Shown in pieces: positions 43,128 to 51,853 of a stretch of 64,000 bases of DNA. Numbering within the stretch: position 1 is the first letter of the stretch; the number at the start of each line of letters is the position of its first letter. A model generated the notes under the pieces. That model had not been told where the DNA came from. It saw only the letters and a list, made by a program, of their open reading frames with translations, and did no database searches. The translations under genes and the position numbers were made by a program. This stretch comes from Franconibacter pulveris DSM 19144 (lineage in GTDB: Bacteria > Pseudomonadota > Gammaproteobacteria > Enterobacterales > Enterobacteriaceae): contig KK211222.1 in assembly GCA_000621185.1 (NCBI GenBank), forward strand, positions 491,523-555,522, in the 5' to 3' direction.

Positions 43128-44021
43128 ATGAAAGCACTGCTGACGCTGCTGCTGTTCAGCGCAGGCCCGTTCGCCATGGCGGCGGGCATCGACCTGAAAG
43201 CGAATGAAACGCCGATCCACACGCCCGCCAACCCGGCGGCCATCGCGAAGATCCCGTCGGGCTACCGCTTTGTTGATCCGGGTACGCTGACGGTGGCTAT
43301 CTCCGCGCTCAACTCGCCGCCGCTGGCGCTGCTGGCGAGCGATAATCGCACGCGCATCGGCAGCGACCCGGATATCGCGCAGCTGCTAGCCGACAGCCTC
43401 GGTCTGAAGGTGAAACTGGTGCCGACCGCCTGGGAGGACTGGCCGCTCGGCATTAGCGCCGGCAAATATGACGTGGCGCTGGTGAACATCGCCGTGACCG
43501 AACAGCGGAAAATGAAGTTTGATTTCGCCACCTACCGGGTGGATACGCTCGGCTTTTCGGTGAAATCGACCAGTGAGATCCAGTCAATCAACACGCCGCC
43601 GGACGTGGCGGGCAAAAGGGTCATTGTGGGGTCGGGCACCAATCAGGAGAAAATTCTGCTGAAGTGGGATAAAGAAAACCAGGCGAACGGGCTTAAGCCG
43701 GTGCAGCCGATTTACCTGACCGACGATGCTTCCGGCAACCTCTACCTGCAATCGGGGCGCGCGGACGCAATATTCGGCCCGCATTCGGTGGGGGCGTACA
43801 AAGCCGCGCTCACCGGGAAAACGCGGCTGGTGGGCAAAGGGCCGCTGAAGGCGTATGTCGCCACCACGACCAAAAAGGGCAACGGGTTAGTTTATGCACT
43901 GCAGGAGGGAATAAACGGCGCCATTCACAGCGGCGCTTATCAACAGGTGCTGGCCCGTTGGGGCGAGCAAGAGGAAGGGGTAGCGGCGTCGGTAGTGAAC
44001 CCGCCGGGAATTGCGTATTAG
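43128..44021 (+). CDS. Polar amino acid ABC transporter binding protein 2
   Basis: A 297-residue family 3 periplasmic binding protein, signal peptide at 1-19 (FSAGPFAMAAG). It is paralogous to the one at 39956: both share ALNSPPL, WEDWPLG.(S/A)GKYD, KFDFATYR, VGSGTNQE and SGRADA. The duplicates sit at the two ends of the transporter block, so one permease/ATPase probably serves two ligands, for example different S-substituted cysteines or a free and an oxidised form. It is the last gene of the operon; ATG 43128 follows AAGGAGCAAGG. Confidence 0.9.
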   Translation: MKALLTLLLFSAGPFAMAAGIDLKANETPIHTPANPAAIAKIPSGYRFVDPGTLTVAISALNSPPLALLASDNRTRIGSDPDIAQLLADSLGLKVKLVPTAWEDWPLGISAGKYDVALVNIAVTEQRKMKFDFATYRVDTLGFSVKSTSEIQSINTPPDVAGKRVIVGSGTNQEKILLKWDKENQANGLKPVQPIYLTDDASGNLYLQSGRADAIFGPHSVGAYKAALTGKTRLVGKGPLKAYVATTTKKGNGLVYALQEGINGAIHSGAYQQVLARWGEQEEGVAASVVNPPGIAY

Positions 44022-44082
44022 GGGCGCCTGGTGCGGCGTTTTTCAACGCAAGCGCGGCGCCCGTTGCGCTCTGACCTTACCG

Positions 44083-44132
44083 CGCTCGCGGGTTTTCTCC
44101 CTCGCTCCTTTGGGAGAGGACCGGGGTGCGAG
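44083..44132 (+). repeat. Dispersed palindromic intergenic repeat, copy B
   Basis: CGCTCGCGGGTTTTCTCCCT followed by CGCTCC-TTTGGGAG palindrome and GACCGGGGTGCGAG. Same family as 24723, 60971 and 61421. It lies between converging transcripts and might act as a terminator-like structure. Confidence 0.6.
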
Positions 44133-44194
44133 TAACCAGCGGATGAAAAGGCAGGTCAAACCACGCGCGCCCCGGCGGGGTGTGCCGGGAAAGC

Positions 44195-45091
44195 TTACGC
44201 CGCTTCCCAGGCTTCCAGGACGGGCAGCAACGAGCGGATCTGTTGTTGTTCTTGCGCGGGCAGCATTTTTAGCGGCGCAGGCAGCGGCGGTTCGTCGAGC
44301 AGGCCAGAGAATACCGCCAGCGCCGCCATCACGCGCAGGCTGCCGTGACCTCTGAAGAGCGTCCACAGCGGCTCGAGGTCTGATAAAAAGTCGGCGTCCT
44401 GCTGCCCGTCTTCTCGCGCGCCGCGTAGAAGACGCAGCGCTAAACGGGGATAAAGCCCGCCCACCACCGAATACCAGACATCGCAACCGGCGCGTAAGCC
44501 CGCCTGCGCAAACATATCGCCGCTGACGCCAAGTTTTATACGTGAAGGCAGCAGGGCGCGAAGCTTCTCCACGCGCTCGCGGCCCGCCGGCGCGGCAAGC
44601 GGTGAACCGGGAAGCTTAATGGAGCAAACCGCAGGCAGCTGCGCCAGCCGCTGGTACAGCGCATCGGTGAAGGTGAAATGGGTGGTCGCGGCGTTGTCAT
44701 AAATACATAGCGGCACGTCGCAATGTTGCGCCACCGTTTGATAAAGACTGAAAACTTCATCCTCCGTCAGCGGCTGATAAGACACGGGGGCGAGCAGCAG
44801 GGCGCGAACCCCGGCGCGCTGCGCGCCTTCGGCAAGCGTCAGCACGTCGCGGGTGCGAACAGCGCCCACGCTCACCATTACCGGTACGCCAGCGGCATGG
44901 TCAACCGCGATTCGAGTCATCCGCAGCCGCTCCTCCAGCGTCAGATAAGCGTAATTGCCCGTTGAGCCGAGCGCGCCAATACTCTGCACCCCGGCGTCAG
45001 CCAGCCGTTCAACCAGCCGGATAAACCTGTGTGAATCGGGGGCGTCGCCCCGCATCGGCGTTAAAGGAAAAGCGCTAAGACCTGAAAACAT
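44195..45091 (-). CDS. Dihydrodipicolinate synthase/N-acetylneuraminate lyase family aldolase
   Basis: A 298-residue DapA-family class I aldolase. Residues at the active site: GALGSTGNYAYLT near 45 (phosphate-like carboxylate loop), Tyr in LCIYDNAATT near 137, and the Schiff-base Lys in VCSIKLPGSP near 164. The family acts on pyruvate or similar keto acids; this is not the housekeeping DapA, whose Lys motif is GIKEATGD. Substrate unknown. ATG 45091 follows AGGGAGCC. It is divergent from the P-loop gene and converges with the monooxygenase operon. Confidence 0.86.
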   Translation of the reverse strand: MFSGLSAFPLTPMRGDAPDSHRFIRLVERLADAGVQSIGALGSTGNYAYLTLEERLRMTRIAVDHAAGVPVMVSVGAVRTRDVLTLAEGAQRAGVRALLLAPVSYQPLTEDEVFSLYQTVAQHCDVPLCIYDNAATTHFTFTDALYQRLAQLPAVCSIKLPGSPLAAPAGRERVEKLRALLPSRIKLGVSGDMFAQAGLRAGCDVWYSVVGGLYPRLALRLLRGAREDGQQDADFLSDLEPLWTLFRGHGSLRVMAALAVFSGLLDEPPLPAPLKMLPAQEQQQIRSLLPVLEAWEAA

Positions 45092-45206
45092 GCCGGCTCC
45101 CTGTCAAAAAAGGTAGTGGGTTCATCAAAAACTGTATTTTTCTGACAACCTCAATAACATAGCGGCTCGCGGAGCGTTTAAAAACAGCAAAAAGAGGGCG
45201 GAGGAG

Positions 45207-45758
45207 ATGAAAATTAATGTGGTCGGCACCAGCGGCAGCGGCAAAAGCACCTTCGCCCGCCGTCTGGCGCAGCAGCTTAATTTGCCTTATATCCAGCTTG
45301 ATGCGCTTTACTGGCGCGCCAACTGGCAAGGGACGCCGGATGAGGTGTTTATGGAAAAAATTCGGCAACAACTGGCTGCGCAGCCGCAGGGGTGGGTGCT
45401 GGACGGCAACTATAACCGAACCAGACCGGTGAAATGGCGCGAGGTGGAATGCGTAGTCTGGCTTGATTACGGTTTTACCCGCACCTTCTGGCAGGCAGTG
45501 CGCCGCGCCGCGACCCGCGCCTGGCGTAAAACCGAACTCTGGCCCGGCACCGGCAACCGGGAGAGCTTTCGCCAGAGCTTTTTCAGCCGCGACTCCATTC
45601 TGCTCTGGACGCTGAAAACCTGGCGCAGCAACCGGGTGCGCTACCTTGCGGATATGCAGAACCCGGCCTGGTCGCATATCCGCTTTGTGCATCTGCGCTC
45701 GCCCGCTGAAAGCGAGGCGTTTTTAAAAAGCCTGACGGAACAGCGCGCCGCCTCTTAA
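45207..45758 (+). CDS. P-loop NTPase, adenylate kinase/topology modulator-like
   Basis: A 183-residue protein with Walker A GTSGSGKST at residues 7-15, IQLDALYWRANWQGTPDE and WVLDGNYNRTRPVKW. This is the pattern of FlaR/adenylate-kinase-like proteins often annotated as DNA topology modulators; the real substrate is unknown. The start ATG 45207 has GGAGGAG only two bases away, which is closer than usual. It converges with pmrB, leaving six bases between the stops. Confidence 0.8.
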   Translation: MKINVVGTSGSGKSTFARRLAQQLNLPYIQLDALYWRANWQGTPDEVFMEKIRQQLAAQPQGWVLDGNYNRTRPVKWREVECVVWLDYGFTRTFWQAVRRAATRAWRKTELWPGTGNRESFRQSFFSRDSILLWTLKTWRSNRVRYLADMQNPAWSHIRFVHLRSPAESEAFLKSLTEQRAAS

Positions 45759-45764
45759 TCCGGG

Positions 45765-46847
45765 TTAGCTGTTCGCCGGAAAGCGCGCCGTGGCGCGGCT
45801 TCCGCGCTCGGGCGCGCGGTTTTCAAGCAGGAATTCGCCCTTGTGTAGCTGAACGATGCGGCTGACGATATTCAGCCCCAGCCCGATGCCGCCGTAACGG
45901 CGGTCCATGCGCACAAAGGCTTTGCTCAGCTCGCCGACCTTGCTTTCATCCACCCCGGCGCCTTCATCTTCCACAATGAGCGAAGCCACGGGCGTCGCCG
46001 CCACGCTTACGGTAATCACGCTGCCTTGCGGACTGTAGCGATGCGCGTTTTCCACCAGGTTTCGCAGCAGCACCTGCAAGAGCGTCGTGTCGCCGCGCAC
46101 GCGCGCCTGCGGCGAGAGCCGCAGACGAAGCGTCTGATCGCGCTGCGCGAGCATCGTGCGCAGCTCGCTTTCCGTCGCCAGCACCACATCTTCCGTCAGC
46201 GAGACATCCTGATAGTTGCCGGAGGTGAACGACTGCCCGGCGCGAGCCAGCTGCAGCAGCTGCACTACGCTTCGGGTCATCTGGTCGAGCCGCGCAATCA
46301 GCGGCTGCACCTGCACATGGTTGTTGCGCTCCAGCAGTTCGAGATGCAGGCGCAGCCCGGCCAGCGGCGTGCGCAGCTCATGGGCCACGTCGGCGGTGAA
46401 CAGCCGCTCGCGCTCAAGGCTTGTGGTCAGACGGGAAAGCAGTTGGTTGATGGCGAGCGTGACGGCGTCTATCTCCTGCACCGAGCTGAGATACTGAATT
46501 GGCTCAAGGTTATCTTCGGTGCGGTTTTCAAGATGGTCCTGCAGTTTACGCAGCGGCCGGGTTATCCATTTAACGGCCTGCAGGCAGAGCACCAGCGCCA
46601 GCCCGATAATCACTAAACTCGGCACCGCGAGGCTCGCTATCGCTTCGCGGATCTCGCGCTCAATATGTCGGTGGTTGTTGTCGCCGCGTACGGCGGCGTC
46701 CACCAGCAGGTGGATCTGTTCTTTGCTTTCATGCCACAGCCACAGCACGCTGATGGCCTGACAGACAAAGAGGATAAGGCCGATAGCTAACAGCAGGCGG
46801 AAGCTCAGGCTGTTGCTGTTGCGGCGAAGGCGTTCACGCAGCGTCAT
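45765..46847 (-). CDS. pmrB: Sensor histidine kinase PmrB (BasS)
   Basis: A 360-residue membrane kinase: helices at about 16-38 and 74-92, a short periplasmic loop (about 39-73) that in Salmonella binds ferric iron, HAMP-like linker, and His156 in [15 protein letters not shown], followed by N box ([11 protein letters not shown]) and G boxes ([16 protein letters not shown]). The periplasmic loop contains REIRE near residues 64-68; ExxE motifs in this loop bind Fe(III) in Salmonella PmrB, and here the spacing reads E-I-R-E. It phosphorylates PmrA to turn on lipid A modification. It overlaps pmrA by four bases. Confidence 0.94.
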   Translation of the reverse strand: MTLRERLRRNSNSLSFRLLLAIGLILFVCQAISVLWLWHESKEQIHLLVDAAVRGDNNHRHIEREIREAIASLAVPSLVIIGLALVLCLQAVKWITRPLRKLQDHLENRTEDNLEPIQYLSSVQEIDAVTLAINQLLSRLTTSLERERLFTADVAHELRTPLAGLRLHLELLERNNHVQVQPLIARLDQMTRSVVQLLQLARAGQSFTSGNYQDVSLTEDVVLATESELRTMLAQRDQTLRLRLSPQARVRGDTTLLQVLLRNLVENAHRYSPQGSVITVSVAATPVASLIVEDEGAGVDESKVGELSKAFVRMDRRYGGIGLGLNIVSRIVQLHKGEFLLENRAPERGSRATARFPANS

Positions 46848-47518
46848 TCCGGAGCGCCGTCCGCTTTAACCAGGGTATAGCCAAAACCGCGAACGGTGCG
46901 AATGGCGGACTTGCCGATTTTGTCGCGCAGGTTATGAATATGCACTTCCAGCGTGTTGGTGGAGGGTTCCGACTCCCAGTTATAAATATCCTGATAAAGG
47001 ATTTCCCGGTGCACCGGGTGGCCCGCCTTGAGCATCAGGCGCGAGAGAATAGCGTACTCTTTTGGCGTCAGCTCCAGCGGCTCGCCCGCCAGACGGATCT
47101 GGCGATGCGTCATATCCAGCGCCAGCTCGCCCACCTCCAGCAGGCTGTCTCCCTGGTTAACATGACGGCGGATAATGGCGCGAATGCGCGCCAGCAGCTC
47201 ATCCAGCGCGAAAGGTTTAACCAGATAGTCGTCCGCGCCCGCATCAAGCCCGGCGATACGCTCGCTTACCGTATCGCGGGCGGTAAGGATGAGCACTGGC
47301 TGCATGCTTTTCTCGCGGCGTAGCCGTGTGAGTAATTGCAGCCCGTCTTCATCCGGCAGGCCAAGGTCCAGCACAATCAGGCTATAAATGCCGCAGGCCA
47401 GATGCGCCTGGGCCGCTTTCACCGACGTGACACCGTCACACACGTAGCCTTCGCCCGCCAGCGCCAGCATCAGCCCTTCAAGCAGCAGGGCGTCATCTTC
47501 CACAACCAGTATCTTCAT
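46844..47518 (-). CDS. pmrA: Response regulator PmrA (BasR)
   Basis: A 224-residue OmpR-family regulator. Receiver domain 1-120 with acidic pocket Glu7-Asp8-Asp9, Asp51 phosphorylation site ([13 protein letters not shown]) and Lys in YLVKPFA; C-terminal winged helix 130-220 ([23 protein letters not shown]-like [13 protein letters not shown]). ATG 47518 (MKILVVEDD) overlaps the eptA stop (TAATG). It binds tandem half-sites like the one found at 49202-49218 and activates eptA-pmrAB and other lipid A modification genes, giving polymyxin resistance. Confidence 0.95.
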   Translation of the reverse strand: MKILVVEDDALLLEGLMLALAGEGYVCDGVTSVKAAQAHLACGIYSLIVLDLGLPDEDGLQLLTRLRREKSMQPVLILTARDTVSERIAGLDAGADDYLVKPFALDELLARIRAIIRRHVNQGDSLLEVGELALDMTHRQIRLAGEPLELTPKEYAILSRLMLKAGHPVHREILYQDIYNWESEPSTNTLEVHIHNLRDKIGKSAIRTVRGFGYTLVKADGAPE

Positions 47519-49155
47519 TACGCTTTGCTCCGACACGCTGCCAGAATATCATCGCCCGGCTTATATTCACGGGTCTGTGTGCCGGTCATGCCGAGCACGG
47601 TGGAAAAGAGATTATCCTGCGAAAAGGCGTTCGATGCTGCGAGATGGCTCAGACAGCTCGCCTCCACACCGAACCGCTGCTGATAATCTGGCGATAACCA
47701 TAACAGCATCGGCACATGTTTTTGTTGCTCCGGGGCAATAGCGTAAGGCAGTCCGTGCAGATATTCGCCGTTTTCCCCCAGCGATTCGCCATGATCGGAG
47801 AGATAAACCAGGCTGGTGGTGAAGTTATCCTGATGCGCCTTCAGCACGCCAATCGCCTTATCGACAATATAGTCCACATATAACAACGTGTTGTCATAGG
47901 TGTTCACCAGTTGCGCCTGGCTACAGGTCTGGATCTCATTGGTATCGCAGGTCGGGGTGAAGACCTTAAAGCGCGGCGGATAACGATGGTAATAGGTCGG
48001 GCCGTGGCTGCCGATAGTGTGCAGCACGATGATCCCGTTGCCTTTGAGGTTGCGGATATAGTCATCAAGCCCGTGGAACAGCACCTCATCGTAGCATTCG
48101 CCTTCCTGGCACATGCCCGGCAGGTTCAGCGCCGTCATGTCCTGATGCGGCACCCGGTCGCAGGCGCCTTTGCAGCCGCCGTCATTTTCATTCCACAGCA
48201 CCTGCAGGCCCGCCCGCTGCAGGATATCCAGCAGCCCCTCCTGATGGCTTGCCAGCCCCTCGTCGTAATGCGAGCGCGGCATATTAGAGAACATGCAGGG
48301 CACGGAGACCGCCGTCGCGGTGCCGCAGGAGGTGGTATGCGGGAACCAGAAAACATCGTCCTTCGCAAGCTTCGGGTTGGTCTGCCGCCCGTACCCCTCA
48401 AGCGAAAAATTGTCCGCGCGCGAGGTCTCGCCGACGATCAAAATCGTAAGGCTCGGCTTGCCGGTCTGCCGGTTAGCAAGCAGCTTCGCATCTTCGCCGA
48501 TGCGCACCAGCGGCAGGTTCGCCTGGCGGTGATGCGAATAGTAAGACCAGCTCGCCGCAATGCTGCTGGAAGGGCTGAGGGTTTTCACCAGCTCGCGGTT
48601 ATTACGAAACAACGAGGCGTAATCTTTATAGAAAAGCAGCGCCACGATGACTATCGCCGCGCAGCAGCCCAGCACGCTCACGAGGCGCCACAACACATCC
48701 TTCCAGCGCGAGGCGGCGGGACGGATGCGGATCCAGAACATCGCCGCAACCGCCGCCAGGCCGCTAAACAGCAGCGTAACGACCAGTTGCGGCGTGAGCA
48801 GAGCGAAGCTTTCCGATGCGGTGGTATCGAGGATATTCGCAATCATATTGCGATCCATGATGATCCCGTAGTTCAGCATGAAATACTGTACCGCCGCTGA
48901 AACGAGAATAAATACCGCGATAACCAGCCGGGTGAGCCAGAAGAACGAGGCGAGCGTCGCCACGATAAAAATGACGCTGAAGGCGACCACCGGCATGGAG
49001 AGGAAAACCAGCGCCTCGTGAAGCGAGGTCACGGGCATGGCTTTCAGCACCTGGCGGTAATAAGCGAGGTTCAGAAAGAGCGAAATGTAGAGCGAAAAAA
49101 TCGCCAGAAACGCGAGCCGACCGAGCGTCGGTCTTTTTTCATTCAGCAGAGACAT
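47518..49155 (-). CDS. eptA: Lipid A phosphoethanolamine transferase EptA (PmrC)
   Basis: A 545-residue inner membrane enzyme. Five N-terminal helices (to about 175) are followed by a periplasmic sulfatase-fold domain with the catalytic Thr (about 244) in [17 protein letters not shown] and metal ligands in [18 protein letters not shown]. Paired cysteines ([45 protein letters not shown]) match the disulfide pattern of the family. It transfers phosphoethanolamine to lipid A, lowering polymyxin binding. ATG 49155 ([10 protein letters not shown]) matches E. coli EptA; the frame extends to 49200 without support. It heads eptA-pmrA-pmrB and has a PmrA box upstream. Confidence 0.95.
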   Translation of the reverse strand: MSLLNEKRPTLGRLAFLAIFSLYISLFLNLAYYRQVLKAMPVTSLHEALVFLSMPVVAFSVIFIVATLASFFWLTRLVIAVFILVSAAVQYFMLNYGIIMDRNMIANILDTTASESFALLTPQLVVTLLFSGLAAVAAMFWIRIRPAASRWKDVLWRLVSVLGCCAAIVIVALLFYKDYASLFRNNRELVKTLSPSSSIAASWSYYSHHRQANLPLVRIGEDAKLLANRQTGKPSLTILIVGETSRADNFSLEGYGRQTNPKLAKDDVFWFPHTTSCGTATAVSVPCMFSNMPRSHYDEGLASHQEGLLDILQRAGLQVLWNENDGGCKGACDRVPHQDMTALNLPGMCQEGECYDEVLFHGLDDYIRNLKGNGIIVLHTIGSHGPTYYHRYPPRFKVFTPTCDTNEIQTCSQAQLVNTYDNTLLYVDYIVDKAIGVLKAHQDNFTTSLVYLSDHGESLGENGEYLHGLPYAIAPEQQKHVPMLLWLSPDYQQRFGVEASCLSHLAASNAFSQDNLFSTVLGMTGTQTREYKPGDDILAACRSKA

Positions 49156-49201
49156 AAAGCGGGCCTGATAACCAATTAGGCGCACAGGGTGACAGAGCAA
49201 A

Positions 49202-49218
49202 ATTAGGAAAACCTTAAG
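49202..49218 (-). promoter_or_regulatory. PmrA box upstream of eptA
   Basis: The minus strand reads CTTAAG-GTTTT-CCTAAT, two direct half-sites with 5-base spacing. The first matches CTTAAG fully and the second fits CTTAAT at 5 of 6. It lies about 47 bases before the eptA start, where activation by PmrA is expected. Confidence 0.75.
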
Positions 49219-49290
49219 CGTATCGGGGACACGCGCATTACCCGTCCCGGCGCGCAGCTTCTACACTTATCTCAAACCCAGGAGGTGACG

Positions 49291-49908
49291 ATGCTTACGC
49301 TCTACGGTGTGCCCGGCTGGGGGTCGGCTATCAGCGAAATCATGCTGGCAATGACCCGTGAACCTTATGATTTCATCAACGTCGAGGGCTTTGATAAGCC
49401 CGGCCCGCAACAGGAGCTGCTGATTGCGCTGAACCCGCTCTGCCAGGTGCCGACGCTGCTGCTGGACGAGGGCGGCGTGATGACTGAAAGCGCTGCCATC
49501 GCGCTGATGCTGCTCGACAAACACCCGCAGTTCGCCCCGCGCCCTGGTACGCCTGCGCGCGACAGGTTCTGGCGGCTGCTGGTCTGGCTGGTGGCGAATG
49601 TCTATCCCACCTTTACCCTGGCCGACTACCCGGAACGCTGGGTCGATTCGCAGCCCGAAGTGCTCAAGGCAAGCGCGCAACGCCAGCGCAAAATGCTCTA
49701 CCAGTGGCTTGAGCAGGAGATGGGCGAGGGGCCTTATGCTTTCGGCGAAGAGATAACCCTGCTTGACGCGTACTGGCCGGTGCTGCGCTGCTGGGGCCCG
49801 GGCCGCGAGTGGTTTGCCGCAAACGCGCCGAAGCTTAACGCCATGGCGGATGCCGTGTGCGGACACGTGGAGCTGACGGCGGTGCTGAAAGCCAATAAGC
49901 TCTTGTAA
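49291..49908 (+). CDS. Glutathione S-transferase family protein
   Basis: A 205-residue GST: N-terminal thioredoxin-like domain (LTLYGVPGWGSAISEIMLA, QVPTLLLDEGGVMTESAAI with the cis-Pro and the E-S glutathione motif) and C-terminal helical domain from about residue 85 (FGEEITLLDAYWPVLRCW, the N-capping box S/T-x-x-D-like motif). Ser14 or a nearby residue could be catalytic. Substrate unknown. ATG 49291 follows AGGAGGTGACG; a GTG two codons earlier is less likely. It is divergent from eptA. Confidence 0.9.
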   Translation: MLTLYGVPGWGSAISEIMLAMTREPYDFINVEGFDKPGPQQELLIALNPLCQVPTLLLDEGGVMTESAAIALMLLDKHPQFAPRPGTPARDRFWRLLVWLVANVYPTFTLADYPERWVDSQPEVLKASAQRQRKMLYQWLEQEMGEGPYAFGEEITLLDAYWPVLRCWGPGREWFAANAPKLNAMADAVCGHVELTAVLKANKLL

Positions 49909-49963
49909 AGCAAGGCGGGATAACGCAGGCTGTAAGCCCATTTTGTCAGTTATGGAGCAGACC

Positions 49964-50194
49964 ATGCCGCATGTCGACGTCAAATTTTTCCCGCGCGGGT
50001 TATCGGAAGAGGCGCAGCAGGCGCTCGCCGCCGAACTGAGCGACGTTATCGTTAAGCATCTGCAAAGCAAAGAAAGCTCCGTTTCGGTGGCGCTGGAAGA
50101 GGTGCAGCCGGACGACTGGAAAGCGCAGGTTTGGGACAAAGAGATTGCGCCGAACCTCGATAAGCTCGCGAAAAAACCGGGCTACAGCATGTAA
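49964..50194 (+). CDS. pptA: 4-oxalocrotonate tautomerase family protein PptA
   Basis: A 76-residue tautomerase with catalytic Pro1 after removal of Met (MPHVDVKFFPRGLSEEAQ), matching E. coli PptA/YdcE (77 residues) including SKESSVSVAL, WDKEIAP and KKPGYSM. It tautomerises phenylpyruvate-like enols in vitro; the natural substrate is unknown. ATG 49964 with GGAGCAG before it must be the start because Pro has to be residue 2; the longer frame from 49943 would bury the catalytic proline. In E. coli pptA lies on the way to the arylamine acetyltransferase gene, as here. Confidence 0.93.
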   Translation: MPHVDVKFFPRGLSEEAQQALAAELSDVIVKHLQSKESSVSVALEEVQPDDWKAQVWDKEIAPNLDKLAKKPGYSM

Positions 50195-50272
50195 TGCGAA
50201 AGAGGGTGTTTAAGTCATTCAGCAGGGTTATCGCTGTCCTTTTGACTATTCACCCGCCTGCCGCTGTGGCAT

Positions 50273-50299
50273 CCTTTGTGGTCTGCCTGGCCACAAAGG
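50273..50299 (+). promoter_or_regulatory. Perfect 9-bp hairpin covering the norR ribosome site
   Basis: CCTTTGTGG and CCACAAAGG are perfect inverted copies around TCTGCCTGG. The right arm contains the AAAGG of the norR Shine-Dalgarno AAAGGAG, eight bases before the ATG. As RNA it would hide the ribosome site; as DNA it could be an operator. Confidence 0.6.
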
Positions 50300-50308
50300 A
50301 GCGCCTGA

Positions 50309-51835
50309 ATGAGCCTGTCGGTCAACCTTCTCGCCACTATTGCCATTGCGCTGCAACGCGGCATCAGCCATCAGGATCGCTTTCAGCGGCTTATCACCAC
50401 GCTTCGCCAGGTGCTGCGTTGCGACGCCTCGGCGCTGCTGCGCTACGAACAAGGCGCGTTTCGCCCGCTGGCGACGGACGGCCTTTCGCCGGATGTGCCC
50501 GGACGGCGCTTCGCCATTAACGAACATCCGCGTCTCGAAGCGATAGCCCGTGCAGGCGACATCGTGCGTTTTCCGGCGGACAGCCAGCTTCCGGACCCGT
50601 ACGACGGCCTGATCCCGGGCCACGAGCAGCTCAAAGTACACGCCTGCGTCGGTCTGCCCCTGTTCGCCGGGCAGACGCTTATCGGCGCGCTGACGCTTGA
50701 CGGCATGGACCCTGACCAGTTCGATAATTTCAGCGATGAAGAGCTGCGGCTGCTGGCGGTGCTGGCGGCGGGCGCGCTGAACAACGCGCTGCTGATTGAG
50801 CAGCTTGAACGCCAGAACCCGCTTGTTGCCCCGCTGCGGTCGGCCGCCGCCGACGGCCCGGCGGGCGAAATCATTGGCGAATCGCCGCCGATGCGGGAGC
50901 TTAAGCAGGCGATAGCCATTGTCGCGCCCTCCGATTTAAACGTGCTGATAAGCGGCGAAACCGGCACCGGTAAAGAGCTGGTGGCCCGTGCCATTCATGA
51001 AGGCTCGCCGCGCGCCGCGAATCCGCTGGTCTACCTCAACTGCGCTGCGCTGCCGGAGACGGTGGCCGAAAGCGAGCTGTTCGGCCATGTGAAAGGGGCG
51101 TTTACCGGCGCTATCAGCAACCGCAGCGGCAAGTTTGAAATGGCGGACAACGGCACGCTGTTTCTTGATGAGATTGGCGAGCTTTCGCTGCCGTTACAGG
51201 CAAAGCTGCTGCGCGTATTGCAGTATGGCGATATTCAGCGCGTGGGCGACGACCGCAGTCTGCGGGTCAATGTGCGGGTGCTCGCCGCCACTAACCGCGA
51301 TCTCAAAGCCGAGGTGCTGGCGGGGCGTTTTCGCGCCGACTTATACCATCGTCTGAGCGTTTTTCCGCTGGTGGTGCCGCCGCTGCGCGAGCGGGGCGAA
51401 GACAGCGTGCTGCTGGCGGGCTTTTTCTGCGAACAATGCCGCGCGCGCCTGGGACTCTCCCGCGTGGTGTTAAGCCCCGGCGCACTGGCGCCGCTGCGCG
51501 CCTACGGCTGGCCGGGCAACGTGCGCGAGCTGGAGCATGCGATTCACCGCGCCGTGATCCTCGCCCGCGCGACCCAGGCGGAGCCGGATGTGGTACTGGA
51601 AGCGCGCCATTTCGCCCTTGCGTCCGCGCCTGACGCTGACGCGCCGCCGGTCGCCCGGCAGTCCGATGCGCCGGTAGACGCGGCAAACCTGCGCGCCGCC
51701 ACCGAGGACTTCCAGCGCAAGCTGATTAGCGAAACGCTCCTGCGCTATCATCACAACTGGGCCGCCAGCGCCCGGGCGCTGGCGGTGGATGTGGCGAACC
51801 TGCACCGGCTGGCGAAGCGGCTCGGCCTCAAATAG
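50309..51835 (+). CDS. norR: Nitric oxide-responsive sigma54 activator NorR
   Basis: A 508-residue bacterial enhancer-binding protein. GAF domain (1-170) keeps every residue of the known iron-nitrosyl sensor: Arg75, Arg81, Asp96, Asp99, Cys113 and Asp131 at the same numbers as E. coli NorR. AAA+ domain (about 190-420) has Walker A GETGTGKE, the sigma54 loop HVKGAFTGA and Walker B FLDEIGEL. The C-terminal Fis-type helix-turn-helix ends in [12 protein letters not shown]. In E. coli norR is divergent from norVW (flavorubredoxin); here its neighbours are pptA and a convergent deaminase, so its targets are elsewhere. A hairpin covers its ribosome site. Confidence 0.93.
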   Translation: MSLSVNLLATIAIALQRGISHQDRFQRLITTLRQVLRCDASALLRYEQGAFRPLATDGLSPDVPGRRFAINEHPRLEAIARAGDIVRFPADSQLPDPYDGLIPGHEQLKVHACVGLPLFAGQTLIGALTLDGMDPDQFDNFSDEELRLLAVLAAGALNNALLIEQLERQNPLVAPLRSAAADGPAGEIIGESPPMRELKQAIAIVAPSDLNVLISGETGTGKELVARAIHEGSPRAANPLVYLNCAALPETVAESELFGHVKGAFTGAISNRSGKFEMADNGTLFLDEIGELSLPLQAKLLRVLQYGDIQRVGDDRSLRVNVRVLAATNRDLKAEVLAGRFRADLYHRLSVFPLVVPPLRERGEDSVLLAGFFCEQCRARLGLSRVVLSPGALAPLRAYGWPGNVRELEHAIHRAVILARATQAEPDVVLEARHFALASAPDADAPPVARQSDAPVDAANLRAATEDFQRKLISETLLRYHHNWAASARALAVDVANLHRLAKRLGLK

Positions 51836-51853
51836 CCCGGGCGCGGCCCTGCC

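Noticed and set aside
50260-50300. Possible sigma54 -24/-12 promoter before norR (TGGCATCCTTTG)
   Set aside because: The GG-to-GC spacing is wrong and the sequence is better explained by the perfect inverted repeat.
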